64,000 nt of DNA from contig OZ255710.1 of assembly GCA_965277105.1 (NCBI GenBank), forward strand, positions 1,550,001-1,614,000, in the 5' to 3' direction. The notes under the pieces are model-generated. The model did not search any database. It saw only the letters and a list, made by a program, of their open reading frames with translations, and had not been told where the DNA came from. Source of the stretch: CAXSBA01 sp965277105 (GTDB lineage Bacteria; Spirochaetota; UBA12135; COTS27; CAXSBA01). Below, piece by piece: positions 42,818 to 52,061 of this stretch; the stretch's first letter is position 1; each line of letters begins with the position of its first letter. The translations under genes and the position numbers were made by a program.

Positions 42818-44637
42818 TAATCATTAGTGCTTTTAGAATAAATATTTTCAAAGTCATATTCCTTAATGTCTTTCCATTCGTTTTCAGTAAGATTTCTAAA
42901 AGGAGTATTATTCTCAACGTTTTCTAAAATAAAATCAAAATTATTTTCTTTATAAAAAACTTCTCTATTTTTTTCGTTTAATACTTTCTTAATATTCTCC
43001 CAATCATCAAAAAAATATTCTTCTAAAAGAGGCAATATCTGATAACGAAAAGCATCCTTTAACTCTCCTAGGGTTTTGATATTCATCAAATAACTATGCC
43101 CTATTTGGTGTTCTCTATCTAGTAATTGACAAATCCTTGCGTTTATGGCAGTTAGTAACTTTTTTAAATCAACATCGTTATAATCACTAGATACTAGTTT
43201 TGAGTCAGGCATCATTTCTACAAACTGAAATCTTCTACGAAGGGCAATGTCAATATTCGCTAGCGATTTATCGGCCGTATTCATCGTTCCGATAATGTAG
43301 AGGTTACTTGGCACAGAAAACGGCTCTTTGGAATAAGGGAGGGTTACTTCTAATGCCTCATTTTCTCCCGCTCGTTTACTAGGCTCGATAAGGGTGATAA
43401 GTTCTCCAAAAATGCGTGAGATATTCCCCCGGTTGATTTCGTCGATGATGAGGATGTAGTTTTTGAGTTTAAATTTTGTTTTTTCTTGAAAATATTTTGC
43501 AAATGGTATGAAATAGGCATCTCTGCTATCTATTGAGTATCCTAGCAGTGTTTTTAGTAGATTTTCTTTTGTTAATGAACTAGAAGCTTTGTCCCCAAAA
43601 TATAAAGAAAAGCTACTTTTGCTGTTTAATTCAGCTTTAAAGTCACTACCAGTTTTAGTTTTTAAGTTTATTTCTTGATTATTCTTAATAAACTCATCAT
43701 TCTTAATAAACTCATCATAATCTTTGTCAAAATTTTCACTAGCTTTTTTACAAATCTTTTTAAAAATACCATCTTGGACCGCATAAGAAATTTTACCATC
43801 ATCAGTTTCGGCTTTTATTCCCTCAACGAAATCCTCATAAGTAAAACTTTGATGAAAAGTTACAAACTCCACTTGCGAGCCAAACTCATCTTTCAATTCT
43901 TTAACACCTTTGCCTTTTAATTTTTCTTTTTGTTCAGTAGTAGCGTTTAATATTTCTAATGCTCTTTCTACTGTGGAGTAGGTTTTCCCAGTTCCCGGAG
44001 GTCCGTATAAGATTTGGTTTTTTAGTAGGGTAGCACTGATTTTTTTTTCTAGATTATTTTTCTCCGGCTTTTGCTTTTTCGCGTTTAGCTCTTTTCGAAT
44101 TTTTTCTATTTTAGTCAATCTTTTCTCAAATTCATCTTCTTTAAAAAACAGATAATCATTCGGTACGTTATGCTTTTTAGCAATATCTATTATTTCCATA
44201 GCATCTTCATTGAGGAACTTTTCTAATGCAGTTTCCCAGTTTTGAGTAGCAGTAAGGGTTATCTCTTTCTTATGATGATTTTCTAACTTTTCATAATCTA
44301 CCTTAAAGTGTTTTAAAATTTCTTGGTAAAATGCCTTATAAGCAATATCTTGTGAGTTAAATCCTCTATAAGCAAATTCAAGATAGTAGGTTTCTTTTCC
44401 TTCAGGGTGCTTCCCGCCAGGTAGAATTACAAAACCAATGCGTTGAGTTTGGTTCTCATTATCAGATGGTTTAAAAGGAGAAGTAAATACGTAGCTATCA
44501 TCTCCTTGAAACCAGTAGCCTTTGTTTATTCTTTCTCCTTCCCTTGTTCTTAAATAAAAAGTTTTGTCAGTCTTTTCACGATACTTTTTATAAATGGTTA
44601 AAGCTTTGTCGTGAATTTCTATGATATCCATTGCCAT
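42817..44637 (-). CDS. mcrB: McrB GTPase subunit of McrBC restriction system
   Basis: A 606-residue AAA+ GTPase. The N-terminal half (1-190) is a variable DNA-binding region. Walker A is ILYGPPGTGKTYS (about residue 210), Walker B is ILIIDEINRGNISRIFGELI, and the McrB GTP-specificity motif is GTMNTADKSLANIDIALRRRF. McrB recognises modified DNA and drives McrC by GTP hydrolysis. An exact 18-bp tandem duplication (43681-43716) duplicates a KNDEFI unit within the AAA+ region. A TATAAT lies about 40 nt upstream and GGGAG precedes the ATG. Confidence 0.94.
   Translation of the reverse strand: MAMDIIEIHDKALTIYKKYREKTDKTFYLRTREGERINKGYWFQGDDSYVFTSPFKPSDNENQTQRIGFVILPGGKHPEGKETYYLEFAYRGFNSQDIAYKAFYQEILKHFKVDYEKLENHHKKEITLTATQNWETALEKFLNEDAMEIIDIAKKHNVPNDYLFFKEDEFEKRLTKIEKIRKELNAKKQKPEKNNLEKKISATLLKNQILYGPPGTGKTYSTVERALEILNATTEQKEKLKGKGVKELKDEFGSQVEFVTFHQSFTYEDFVEGIKAETDDGKISYAVQDGIFKKICKKASENFDKDYDEFIKNDEFIKNNQEINLKTKTGSDFKAELNSKSSFSLYFGDKASSSLTKENLLKTLLGYSIDSRDAYFIPFAKYFQEKTKFKLKNYILIIDEINRGNISRIFGELITLIEPSKRAGENEALEVTLPYSKEPFSVPSNLYIIGTMNTADKSLANIDIALRRRFQFVEMMPDSKLVSSDYNDVDLKKLLTAINARICQLLDREHQIGHSYLMNIKTLGELKDAFRYQILPLLEEYFFDDWENIKKVLNEKNREVFYKENNFDFILENVENNTPFRNLTENEWKDIKEYDFENIYSKSTND
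43681..43716. repeat. 18-bp tandem duplication inside mcrB
   Basis: Two exact adjacent copies of an 18-bp unit (43681-43698 and 43699-43716). They encode two copies of a six-residue KNDEFI-like unit in frame, so copy-number change would not break the gene. Confidence 0.9.
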
Positions 44638-44672
44638 TTTTTTCTCCCGAAATAGTTTTTGCTAAACAAAAA

Positions 44673-44678
44673 ATTATA
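44673..44678 (-). promoter_or_regulatory. -10 element of the mcrBC operon
   Basis: TATAAT on the minus strand, with TTTAGC as a possible -35 at 18-nt spacing. The TATAAT lies about 36 nt before the mcrB ATG. It gives mcrBC its own transcription start, separate from the DUF4403-like gene upstream. Confidence 0.5.
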
Positions 44679-44732
44679 GCATTTTTTTTAAAAAAAGCTA
44701 AATAACGATAAATAAAAGAGATTACAGCTCCA

Positions 44733-46190
44733 TCAAAACAAATTCAGCAAATCTAAGCTGGAGCTCCCCTTAACGCTAAAGTAGAAAATAAGGGTGTCGT
44801 TGATAGTGTTGAGATCTTGGATATCGATGGTTTTTAGGTCAAGGGTTAAAATTGACTTTTCGCTGATAGTTATCTTTTTCAAGTCGTTTAGTAATAAATT
44901 TTCAATGCTAATAACGTACTCGTTGAACTCTTTTTCTACACGGTCTTTAATGATTTTTTCTAAACTTTTTTGATTAAAATAATTAGCCAAACTAATGACC
45001 ACACTTTTGGTATCTACTGAGTAGGTGAAGTTAACTAGCTCTATCCATGAGTTCAGCTGATTGAAATAAAAAGAGGTATTAATAATTACCAATAACCGCT
45101 GCAAGACGGAAGAAGATTTAATGCTTCTTAAAAAAACATCGAACTGAAAGGTGTTGAGATTTTTTTTGCTATAAATCTCAGTTATTTTCATCTCTAAATT
45201 ATCACTGCCTATTAAGAAGTTTTCTTCACTTATTTGATTAAAAATAATATTTTGCCAATCTCGGGGGGTAATTAGCACTGCTGGGTTTAAGGTGAATTCT
45301 TGGCCAGCACTAAATTTTCTTTTTGCATCTAATTTCTCTATAATTAATTTTCTCTTTTGATTTTGAATGGGTTCAAGGGTCTGCTTAGAAAAAGAAATGT
45401 AGGGGTATAGTTGTAAAATTAAATTAAGTCGAATAGCCCCATCATCTAAGGTGAAAGGGCTAACTTTAACTTTTTTTAAATCGGTGTAACCAAATACCCC
45501 ATATTCGTCGTTTAAAGAAATAGCATCGCTAATCGTTTGATTAATATCGCTTATGATTTTCAGTAGATTAATTCTTTGTACTAGGGTTTTATTGATTTTG
45601 TTTTCAGCGTACCTTTTAAGGACGTTATTGATAATGGGTTCAACTTGATCTAAAACGCTAATAGTAAAAAAAACAAAGCTAATGTAGGGAACTGACTCCC
45701 ATTCAAATCTCCAGTTAGTCTGGGGGATGACTTTTAGGTTTTCATCTTGCTCCACAGTGGTCTCAAAATTTACAATCATTTTAAAGTCCAATTTTCTTTC
45801 GAGAGAAATGGGGATAGTTTTTTTGAAGAAAAACAAATCGATATTAATGTCTTTTTTGAATAAAAAAACCGCTTCAGTTAAAACCGGCACGGTGGTTTTA
45901 ACGACTCCATCATCGATGGTGATGGCAATGTCTTCGGTCTGGACCGACTTTATTTTAATATTATCGTTGTTATTATTAGTAAAAGAGTCGTCTAAGAAAA
46001 TAACGTCATTTCTTTCTATTCGATGAATTCTATTGAGTGAATTAGCTATCTCTTCGGCAGGGTATTTTACTGGTAAAAAGACCTCAGATATTTTCTCCGG
46101 GGTGAAAATATTTGCTGTATTTGCTTTTAAACAGAAGGTTAGGCTAAAAATTAGTAAAATGATAAGTTTTTTATTAAAACTGAAATTCAT
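44733..46190 (-). CDS. DUF4403-like exported protein
   Basis: From the ATG at 46190 the protein is 485 residues with a clean signal peptide (MNFSFNKKLIILLIFSLTF, then CLKANTANIF). A longer frame to 46250 adds 20 residues without improving the signal. The pattern SEVFLPVKYPAEEIANSLN, an internal WRFEWESVPYISF, a helix-like EPIINNVLKRYAENKINKTL and repeated SMP-like alternation resemble DUF4403 proteins, which are thought to bind lipids or the envelope. Identification is by pattern only. It is divergent from carD and lies upstream of mcrB on the same strand. Confidence 0.6.
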   Translation of the reverse strand: MNFSFNKKLIILLIFSLTFCLKANTANIFTPEKISEVFLPVKYPAEEIANSLNRIHRIERNDVIFLDDSFTNNNNDNIKIKSVQTEDIAITIDDGVVKTTVPVLTEAVFLFKKDINIDLFFFKKTIPISLERKLDFKMIVNFETTVEQDENLKVIPQTNWRFEWESVPYISFVFFTISVLDQVEPIINNVLKRYAENKINKTLVQRINLLKIISDINQTISDAISLNDEYGVFGYTDLKKVKVSPFTLDDGAIRLNLILQLYPYISFSKQTLEPIQNQKRKLIIEKLDAKRKFSAGQEFTLNPAVLITPRDWQNIIFNQISEENFLIGSDNLEMKITEIYSKKNLNTFQFDVFLRSIKSSSVLQRLLVIINTSFYFNQLNSWIELVNFTYSVDTKSVVISLANYFNQKSLEKIIKDRVEKEFNEYVISIENLLLNDLKKITISEKSILTLDLKTIDIQDLNTINDTLIFYFSVKGSSSLDLLNLF

Positions 46191-46323
46191 AAACTTATAT
46201 TTTAAACTAAAAGCTAGATAATTTAAAAAAACTTTTCTAAATTTTAACAAAAAATGTCTAATTTATGTGAAATTTAATTATTTTCAATCCTAAAATATGT
46301 TACAATATTGGTTATAAAATTAT

Positions 46324-46797
46324 ATGTTAAAAAAAAATGATTACGTAGTTTATCCTTTCCATGGCATTGGCAAATTAGAAGAAATAGAAAAAAAAGGCAA
46401 AAAAGAAATTCTTAAAATCAAGTTAGAAGAATCGCAAATGACTATCTCTATTCCTTATGAATCTTCTGAGCAGATAGGGATTAGAAAAATTATTAGCAAA
46501 ACGGATGTTAAAAAAATCATTAAAGACTTATCGAAAAAGCCAGAAGATTTAGAAGATAACTGGCGACTGCGGTTTCAAAAAAATTTAGCTAAGATAAAAA
46601 AAGGTGATGTTGAAAGCGTGATTTCTTTGATAAAAGAACTTTTTATTAGAAGCAAAAAAAAGCCATTATCAATGATTGAAAAAAAACAATTTGAAGATTC
46701 GTATAGTTTGTTAGTCAAAGAAATAGCCCTAGCCACTAATAGCAATGAAAAAGAGATTAGTAAACTAATAGTTGATGCCCTCGATAAACTGCTATAA
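46324..46797 (+). CDS. carD: CarD-family transcription regulator
   Basis: A 157-residue CarD protein. The N-terminal RNA-polymerase-interaction Tudor-like domain starts KKNDYVVYPFHGIGKLEEIE. The helical C-terminal domain includes NWRLRFQKNLAKIKKGDVES and ALATNSNEKEISKLIVDAL. CarD binds the RNAP beta subunit and stabilises open complexes, chiefly at rRNA promoters. A TACAAT box 17 nt before the ATG suggests a very short leader. It is followed by a PIN/TRAM gene and ispD, an arrangement seen in several phyla. Confidence 0.93.
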   Translation: MLKKNDYVVYPFHGIGKLEEIEKKGKKEILKIKLEESQMTISIPYESSEQIGIRKIISKTDVKKIIKDLSKKPEDLEDNWRLRFQKNLAKIKKGDVESVISLIKELFIRSKKKPLSMIEKKQFEDSYSLLVKEIALATNSNEKEISKLIVDALDKLL

Positions 46798-46873
46798 AGT
46801 CAGCACTCGCTTTTCAGCAATTTTTTTTTATTTATAATTTTATAAATCTTAGATTTTTCGTAAGGATACAAAT

Positions 46874-47830
46874 ATGTTATTTAAATTAATTGTTTTAATT
46901 GGGCTATTTATTAGCCTAGGGTTTGTTCCCATTGGAGTGGAGTTAAAGATAGGCTTGTCTTTAGGGATTTTTTTGTTCTTTTTTATTATTGACTATTACA
47001 TTTTAAAGAAAGTTGAATTTTATAAAATTTTAACGATAGGAGTTTCTTTATTAGTAAGTTTTGGAATTCTTTATTTAATCACTCAAACTTTATACGTTTT
47101 ACCTAATAATAATCTACTAGGAGAAAATGAAAAATACGGCATTGTGCTATTTTTTTTATTTACTCTACTGTACCTTAGTTTTCAAATTGGTTTTTCTAGC
47201 ACTTACTTTAAAAAGATGAAAACCAATAAAAGAGAAGAAGCCAAGCACTTGATTGATACTTCCGCGATTATTGACGGCAGGCTATTAGAGATAGCAAAAA
47301 GTGGTTTCACTCCTAAGTCGCTTATCATCCCTAATTTTGTTATTAGAGAGTTGCAACTTATTTCTGATAGTTCTAATAACGAAAAGCGAAACAAGGGACG
47401 TCGAGGTCTAGATCTTTTAAAGCAAATGAAAAACTCCGATTATTTGTCCATTCAAATTGTCAATGACGATGTTCGCTCGGCTAAAAATGTTGATAATAAA
47501 TTACTAGCTTTAGCAGCGGAAAAAGGGTATAAGATAATTACCACCGACTTCAATCTTTTTAAAGTTGCTCAAGTGCAGGGGATAGAAGCCCTTAATATTA
47601 ACCATTTGGCGAGTCTAATTAAACCTAACATTAACGTTAATGACAGGATCCGAGTTTTTATCCTTAAAAAAGGGAACAACAAAGGGCAAGGGCTTGCATT
47701 CTTACCGGATGATACTATGGTGATAATTGAAGGGGGAGAGAGATATATCGGTACCCAGAAGCAGATTGTCATTATCTCTTATATCCAAAATGAATCAGGC
47801 AAAATGGTTTTTGCTAAAGTCTTAGAATAG
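46874..47830 (+). CDS. PIN/TRAM domain membrane protein (YacL-like)
   Basis: A 318-residue protein. Four N-terminal helices (residues 2-110) are followed by a PIN nuclease domain (LIDTSAIIDGRLLEIAKSGF with catalytic Asp; later DNKLLALAAEKGYKIITTDF), and a C-terminal TRAM domain (VNDRIRVFILKKGNNKGQG). It resembles B. subtilis YacL, a membrane-anchored putative RNase. AAGGA precedes the ATG. Between carD and ispD, 76 nt and 17 nt away respectively. Confidence 0.92.
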   Translation: MLFKLIVLIGLFISLGFVPIGVELKIGLSLGIFLFFFIIDYYILKKVEFYKILTIGVSLLVSFGILYLITQTLYVLPNNNLLGENEKYGIVLFFLFTLLYLSFQIGFSSTYFKKMKTNKREEAKHLIDTSAIIDGRLLEIAKSGFTPKSLIIPNFVIRELQLISDSSNNEKRNKGRRGLDLLKQMKNSDYLSIQIVNDDVRSAKNVDNKLLALAAEKGYKIITTDFNLFKVAQVQGIEALNINHLASLIKPNINVNDRIRVFILKKGNNKGQGLAFLPDDTMVIIEGGERYIGTQKQIVIISYIQNESGKMVFAKVLE

Positions 47831-47847
47831 AAATTTAAAATAATTTT

Positions 47848-48591
47848 TTGCAGTCTTATCCTCGCTTTTCTCTTATTCTTTTAAGTGCTGGAGCGGGGAG
47901 AAGGTTTAATGGGGAAAAACAATTTGCTACTATTAATAATTTTCCCCTTTGGTATTACTCCTTTTTTACTTTTTCTAAGCTAAAAGCTATTCAAGAAATT
48001 ATCCTAGTGATTAACCCTAAGGATAAAAAAAAGTATCAATCGTTAATAGCAGGTAGTAAGAAAAAAATTCTCTTAGCCAATGGTGGAGAAGAGCGCTATT
48101 ATTCAGTGTTTAACGGGCTTCAGCTAGTAGGCCAAGAAAATGACTTTGTCCTAATCCATGATACGGCGCGGCCTTTTATTCACCTCAAGGATATTCATCA
48201 TTTATTGAAAATAGTTATAGCTAAAAACAAAGCAGTTATCCCGGGACAAAAACTAACCGACACTGTAAAAACGGTAAGTGACGATAATTTCATTCACAAA
48301 AATCTTAACAGGGAAAGTTTAATTGCCGTCAGCACCCCCCAAATTTTCCCTCGGGAAAAACTTTTAAAAAGTTATCGGGAATTTTTTAAGGGGGCTAATG
48401 CCAGCAAACCTATTCCCACTGATGATTGTGAAATTTACTCAGCTGATGGGAATAAAGTGCGCTATTATTGGTTAAATTACCCTAACCCTAAACTCACCTT
48501 TAAAAGTGACTTGGATTTCTTCCAGAAAATAGTAGCCAGCCATCCTTTAGCTAAAAAGCAGGTTAATTTAAAAAACTTAAAGACTTCTTAA
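47848..48591 (+). CDS. ispD: 2-C-methyl-D-erythritol 4-phosphate cytidylyltransferase IspD
   Basis: A 247-residue cytidylyltransferase starting at TTG. The CTP-binding motif is LLSAGAGRRFNGEKQF, a mild variant of the usual A.G.G.R, followed by VLIHDTARPFI, KLTDTVKTV and PTDDCEIYS. It makes CDP-methylerythritol in the non-mevalonate (MEP) isoprenoid pathway. No ispF is fused or adjacent. Its stop codon overlaps the convergent dxr stop (48588-48591), so two MEP genes meet tail to tail. Confidence 0.93.
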   Translation: MQSYPRFSLILLSAGAGRRFNGEKQFATINNFPLWYYSFFTFSKLKAIQEIILVINPKDKKKYQSLIAGSKKKILLANGGEERYYSVFNGLQLVGQENDFVLIHDTARPFIHLKDIHHLLKIVIAKNKAVIPGQKLTDTVKTVSDDNFIHKNLNRESLIAVSTPQIFPREKLLKSYREFFKGANASKPIPTDDCEIYSADGNKVRYYWLNYPNPKLTFKSDLDFFQKIVASHPLAKKQVNLKNLKTS

Positions 48592-49736
48592 TTTTTAAAT
48601 TCTTCTTCTAGTTCGCGTTTTATTTCCTTATCTAAAGCAATTACTTTTTCAATGGTTAAAGAGTTAATCGGCTTATGATTTCTGACTTTTTGAGAGACTA
48701 ACTTATAAATATCTTGGTACTGGATTTTCTCTTTCAAAAAAAGATGGACAGCAGCCTCATTAGCCGCATTCATCACCGTTAAGTAGCTCCCGCCTTTTCG
48801 CCCGCATTCATAAGCTAAGCTAAGCAAGGGAAATCTCTTATAATCTACTTTATGAAAGGTAAGTTTTTTATCGCTAAGGTTATAAGGCGAGAGGTCATTA
48901 GCGATTATCTCTGGATGGGTTAGTCCGTTGTAGATAGGGTGTTTCATGTCGGGGCTTCCCATCTGAGCGTAATAAGTGTTGTCAATGCCGACGATAAAAG
49001 AGTGAATGATAGATTCGGGGTGAACGATAACGTCTATTTTTTCGTAAGGCAAATTAAATAAAAAGTGCGCTTCGATGACTTCTAACCCCTTATTCATCAT
49101 AGTTGCCGAATCAATGGTAATTTTCTTCCCCATTTTCCAGTTGGGGTGTTTAAGGGCTTCTTTTAGCGAGGGATTCTTTTTTTTCTTTTTTAAAAAAGGC
49201 CCCCCCGAAGCGGTAAGGATAATTTTCTTTAAACTGTTTTGGTTAATGTTTTTTTTAAAAAGCAATTGGAAAATAGCTGCATGTTCACTATCTAAGGGGA
49301 TAATTTCCGTTCGATATTTTTTTAAAAGCCGATTAATAATTTCTCCAGCGATAACTAAAGTTTCTTTGTTGGCTAGTAGAATCCGAGCTTTTTTCTTAAT
49401 CGCCACCACAGTAGGTTTTAATCCAATGCTCCCACTAAGCCCGTTGATTAGAATGTCAAAATCGTTTTCTTCTAGCCCTTTAGAAAAATCCCAATAAACT
49501 TTGCTTTGGGGGAATTTTTTTTTAATTTTAAAGTAGTTTTTTTCGTTAGGGGCAATAACGTTTTTAATAGAAAATTTAGTGATTATTTTTTCCGCTTTAG
49601 AGAAACTATCGTTGAAGCTAATCCCGACAATTTTGAATTGATGCTTGAAAGAGCGAGTAGCGTTAATCGTAGATAAGCAATGCAAGGTGCTGTCCCCAAT
49701 TGATCCAGTGGCTCCTAAAATAAATACTTTTTTCAA
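48588..49736 (-). CDS. dxr: 1-deoxy-D-xylulose 5-phosphate reductoisomerase
   Basis: A 382-residue Dxr/IspC. NADPH-binding IFILGATGSIGDSTLHC opens the protein; LANKETLVIAG, PLDSEHAAIFQL, LTASGGPF, HPNWKMGKKITIDSATMMNKGLEVIEA and VHPESIIHS carry the catalytic and metal-binding residues. It makes MEP from DXP, the committed isoprenoid step. The start codon overlaps the manA stop as ATGA. Last gene of a four-gene minus-strand operon. Confidence 0.97.
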   Translation of the reverse strand: MKKVFILGATGSIGDSTLHCLSTINATRSFKHQFKIVGISFNDSFSKAEKIITKFSIKNVIAPNEKNYFKIKKKFPQSKVYWDFSKGLEENDFDILINGLSGSIGLKPTVVAIKKKARILLANKETLVIAGEIINRLLKKYRTEIIPLDSEHAAIFQLLFKKNINQNSLKKIILTASGGPFLKKKKKNPSLKEALKHPNWKMGKKITIDSATMMNKGLEVIEAHFLFNLPYEKIDVIVHPESIIHSFIVGIDNTYYAQMGSPDMKHPIYNGLTHPEIIANDLSPYNLSDKKLTFHKVDYKRFPLLSLAYECGRKGGSYLTVMNAANEAAVHLFLKEKIQYQDIYKLVSQKVRNHKPINSLTIEKVIALDKEIKRELEEEFKN

Positions 49737-50662
49737 TTTTTAAATGACTTAGGGTAAATAAAAATAACTTCCGCTACTTTTTTTTGGCGATTAACAATTA
49801 TTAATTCATTCATCTTTTCTTGATAAGTGAAGAGACCCCATTCGGTTTTTTTAAATTTCTCAGCGACTTCATTAGCTTGGCTTAGGCTAAAATGAGCTTC
49901 CCCAGCAAGCATAAAAAAAGCAGTAAATTTTTCTTTTAATTTTTTTTTCCTTTTCTTTCCCGGTAGCAAGGTTGCTTTCTCTAAAAAAAAATAAGGGCAG
50001 GTAAAACGACTAAACTTCTTCCTTATTTTTTTCGCTGTCATTTGAGTATAATCAATAGCTTTGAGTCCATCCTTTAAATGGAGTTTTCGTTTTCTATTAT
50101 AGTCATAAAGTCGATAAGTAATGTCGCTACTTTGTTGCACTTCTAAGAGGGTTATCCCCGGGCCGATAGCATGGGTAGTTCCCGCGGGAATGTAAATTAA
50201 ATTTCCGGCTGCTACTTTTATTTTGTTTAAATTTTCTTCTAGCTTTTTTTGTTCGATTTGTTTTTTAATTTCTTCTTCACTTATTTTTTTTTTAAAATTA
50301 AAATAAATAAAACTATTTTTTTTAGCAGAAAGGATGTACCAGCATTCGCTTTTCCCTAGGCTTTTTTGGGATTTAGCCATTTCGTCATTGGGGTGAACTT
50401 GGATGGAGAGTTTTTCATTTGCGTTAATGGTTTTTAGTAGTAACGGAAAATCACGAATGGCGTCCTTACTAAATCCGTTAGTTTTTAGGTAATCCCTTAG
50501 ATTTTTTTTTTCTCCGTCTTGATTTGAAACCCAGCTACTTTTCCCCGGCAAGCAAGATAAGTGCCATTTTTCCCAGCCCCAGATTTTCTCGAAAAAAATA
50601 GAGGATAGTTTTACTAAAGGGGGCAACTTAAAATTATTTACTAAGGATATTGATGAGGTCAT
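49733..50662 (-). CDS. manA: Mannose-6-phosphate isomerase ManA (class I)
   Basis: A zinc-dependent phosphomannose isomerase of 309 residues when started at the ATG at 50662; the frame is open further upstream to 50833, but that part has no ManA similarity and overlaps the preceding gene. Motifs: FFEKIWGWEKWHLS, LSIQVHPNDEMA, GKSECWYIL (zinc-binding), IPAGTTHAIGPGITLLEVQQ. It interconverts fructose-6-P and mannose-6-P, feeding GDP-mannose and glycan synthesis. It overlaps the preceding gene by 29 nt and dxr by 4 nt. Confidence 0.9.
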   Translation of the reverse strand: MTSSISLVNNFKLPPLVKLSSIFFEKIWGWEKWHLSCLPGKSSWVSNQDGEKKNLRDYLKTNGFSKDAIRDFPLLLKTINANEKLSIQVHPNDEMAKSQKSLGKSECWYILSAKKNSFIYFNFKKKISEEEIKKQIEQKKLEENLNKIKVAAGNLIYIPAGTTHAIGPGITLLEVQQSSDITYRLYDYNRKRKLHLKDGLKAIDYTQMTAKKIRKKFSRFTCPYFFLEKATLLPGKKRKKKLKEKFTAFFMLAGEAHFSLSQANEVAEKFKKTEWGLFTYQEKMNELIIVNRQKKVAEVIFIYPKSFKN

Positions 50663-51203
50663 CGCCAAAGTAAATAGGACTTTTAAAATACGTGGTTTTA
50701 AAACTAAGCGCTGACAAGAGATTATTAACAAGGTGAAAATAAATGGAGCTGTTTTCTTTTTGTAGGGAAATTCTGGAGTTAAAAAAATATTTTTTATCCG
50801 GGGCAATATTGCGGATATGGGTGAGTGGAACATCGCGCAAGTAATTCACGGTGTTTTTTAATTGGGTGAAGTTATCAACCTTTTCTACTTGGTTATTGTT
50901 TTTGACAAAGTACCTTCTAGACCAAATATCGTAATTAATCGTTTTTATTATTTTTAAACTAGCTATTTTTTTGTTGAAAAAAAAAAAAACCTGTTCATAA
51001 AAATCAATGTAATAAGTAGCTGTAATGGGAATTTCCAAGCGTAAATTTTGCAAGATTGATTCTGACAATAAATTTTCATTGGCTTGAGTATTGATGTAAA
51101 GATAATTTTCTTTTAAATAAATTTTTTTAGAGAAAGTTAATTGATATTGGGAGAAAACAGTAATAGAGAATAAAAAAAATAACAGAGTGATTTTAGCGAA
51201 CAT
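50634..51203 (-). CDS. DUF4390-like exported protein
   Basis: A 189-residue protein with a signal peptide (MFAKITLLFFLFSITVFS). The mature protein has alternating beta segments and NLRLEIPITATYYIDFYEQ, FFNKKIASLKIIKTI, SRRYFVK and LTHIRNIAP; the size, signal and pattern recall DUF4390 proteins, which occur in several proteobacteria. A 13-T run on the coding strand (50977-50989) encodes FFFF and may slip. It overlaps the ABC ATPase by 11 nt and manA by 29 nt. Confidence 0.55.
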   Translation of the reverse strand: MFAKITLLFFLFSITVFSQYQLTFSKKIYLKENYLYINTQANENLLSESILQNLRLEIPITATYYIDFYEQVFFFFNKKIASLKIIKTINYDIWSRRYFVKNNNQVEKVDNFTQLKNTVNYLRDVPLTHIRNIAPDKKYFFNSRISLQKENSSIYFHLVNNLLSALSFKTTYFKSPIYFGDDLINILSK

Positions 51204-51948
51204 TGGATAGGAATTTTTTCAAGTGCTGGTTTTGGTTTCCTGTTTGGTAAATTTTTTCAGTAGTAGAAAAAGAATTAATTTTCCCATCGTAAAGGAACAT
51301 CGTTTTGTTGGAAACCTCTCTAGAAAAACTAATTTCATGAGAAACAATAAGCATAGTGAGTTTTTCTTGGGAAAGGTTTTTAATTACTTTCAAAACCTCT
51401 TGGACTAATTCTGGGTCTAAAGCAGAGGTAGGTTCGTCGAACAAAATGATTTCGGGATCCATGGCTAAGGCCCTAGCAATGGCTATCCGCTGTTTTTGTC
51501 CACCAGAAAGTTGGGCTGGGAAATAGCTTTTATAACTACTAAGCCCTACCTTGTCCAGCAAGTAATCAGCTTTTTCTTTTACTTCTCGTTTGTTTTTTTT
51601 CAGTACTTTAAGCGGAGCTTCGGTAATGTTTTGGTAAACGTTTAGATGAGACCATAGGTTAAAATGTTGGAAGACCATGGTGATTTTTTTTCTAATGGCT
51701 AAAATCTTTTTAGCATCATCACGGTTTATCTTTCCGTTGTCAAAGATTAAGCTCTCGTTTTGAAAAGTAACTTTTCCTTCATCGGGTTTTTCTAAAAAAT
51801 TAATACAACGTAAGAGAGTGCTTTTCCCCGAGCCACTAGGGCCAATGATCGAGATAACGTCCCCTTTTTCAGCGCTAAAGCTAAACCCTTTTAGAATTTT
51901 TTTTTGACTAAATTTTTTGGATAAATTTTCGACTTGTAGCAAAGGCAT
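51193..51948 (-). CDS. Polar amino-acid type ABC transporter ATP-binding protein
   Basis: A 251-residue ATPase of the GlnQ/HisP/ArtP class: Walker A GPSGSGKST, Q-loop QHFNLWSHLNVYQNI, signature LSGGQKQRIAIARAL, Walker B EIILFDEPTSALDPE, and H-loop IVSHE. Such ATPases power import of glutamine, histidine, arginine or similar. No permease or binding protein is next to it, so partners must be elsewhere. First gene of the operon with the DUF4390-like gene, manA and dxr; divergent from the 120-residue lipoprotein. Confidence 0.93.
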   Translation of the reverse strand: MPLLQVENLSKKFSQKKILKGFSFSAEKGDVISIIGPSGSGKSTLLRCINFLEKPDEGKVTFQNESLIFDNGKINRDDAKKILAIRKKITMVFQHFNLWSHLNVYQNITEAPLKVLKKNKREVKEKADYLLDKVGLSSYKSYFPAQLSGGQKQRIAIARALAMDPEIILFDEPTSALDPELVQEVLKVIKNLSQEKLTMLIVSHEISFSREVSNKTMFLYDGKINSFSTTEKIYQTGNQNQHLKKFLSNVR

Positions 51949-52061
51949 AATAACTAAACTTAACTGATAGCATATTGTAACATAAACTAAAACGAAGCTT
52001 AGAAAAAACTGGAAGATTTCATTGGAATTTATTATTTAATGATACAATTTTCCTAAGTTAA

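Noticed and set aside
46191..46250. Longer start for the DUF4403-like protein.
   Set aside because: The ATG at 46190 gives a standard signal peptide; the extension only adds a hydrophobic-basic stretch in front of it.
50663..50833. N-terminal extension of manA.
   Set aside because: It lies within the upstream DUF4390-like gene in another frame and shows no ManA similarity; the ATG at 50662 precedes the conserved IWGWEKW segment.
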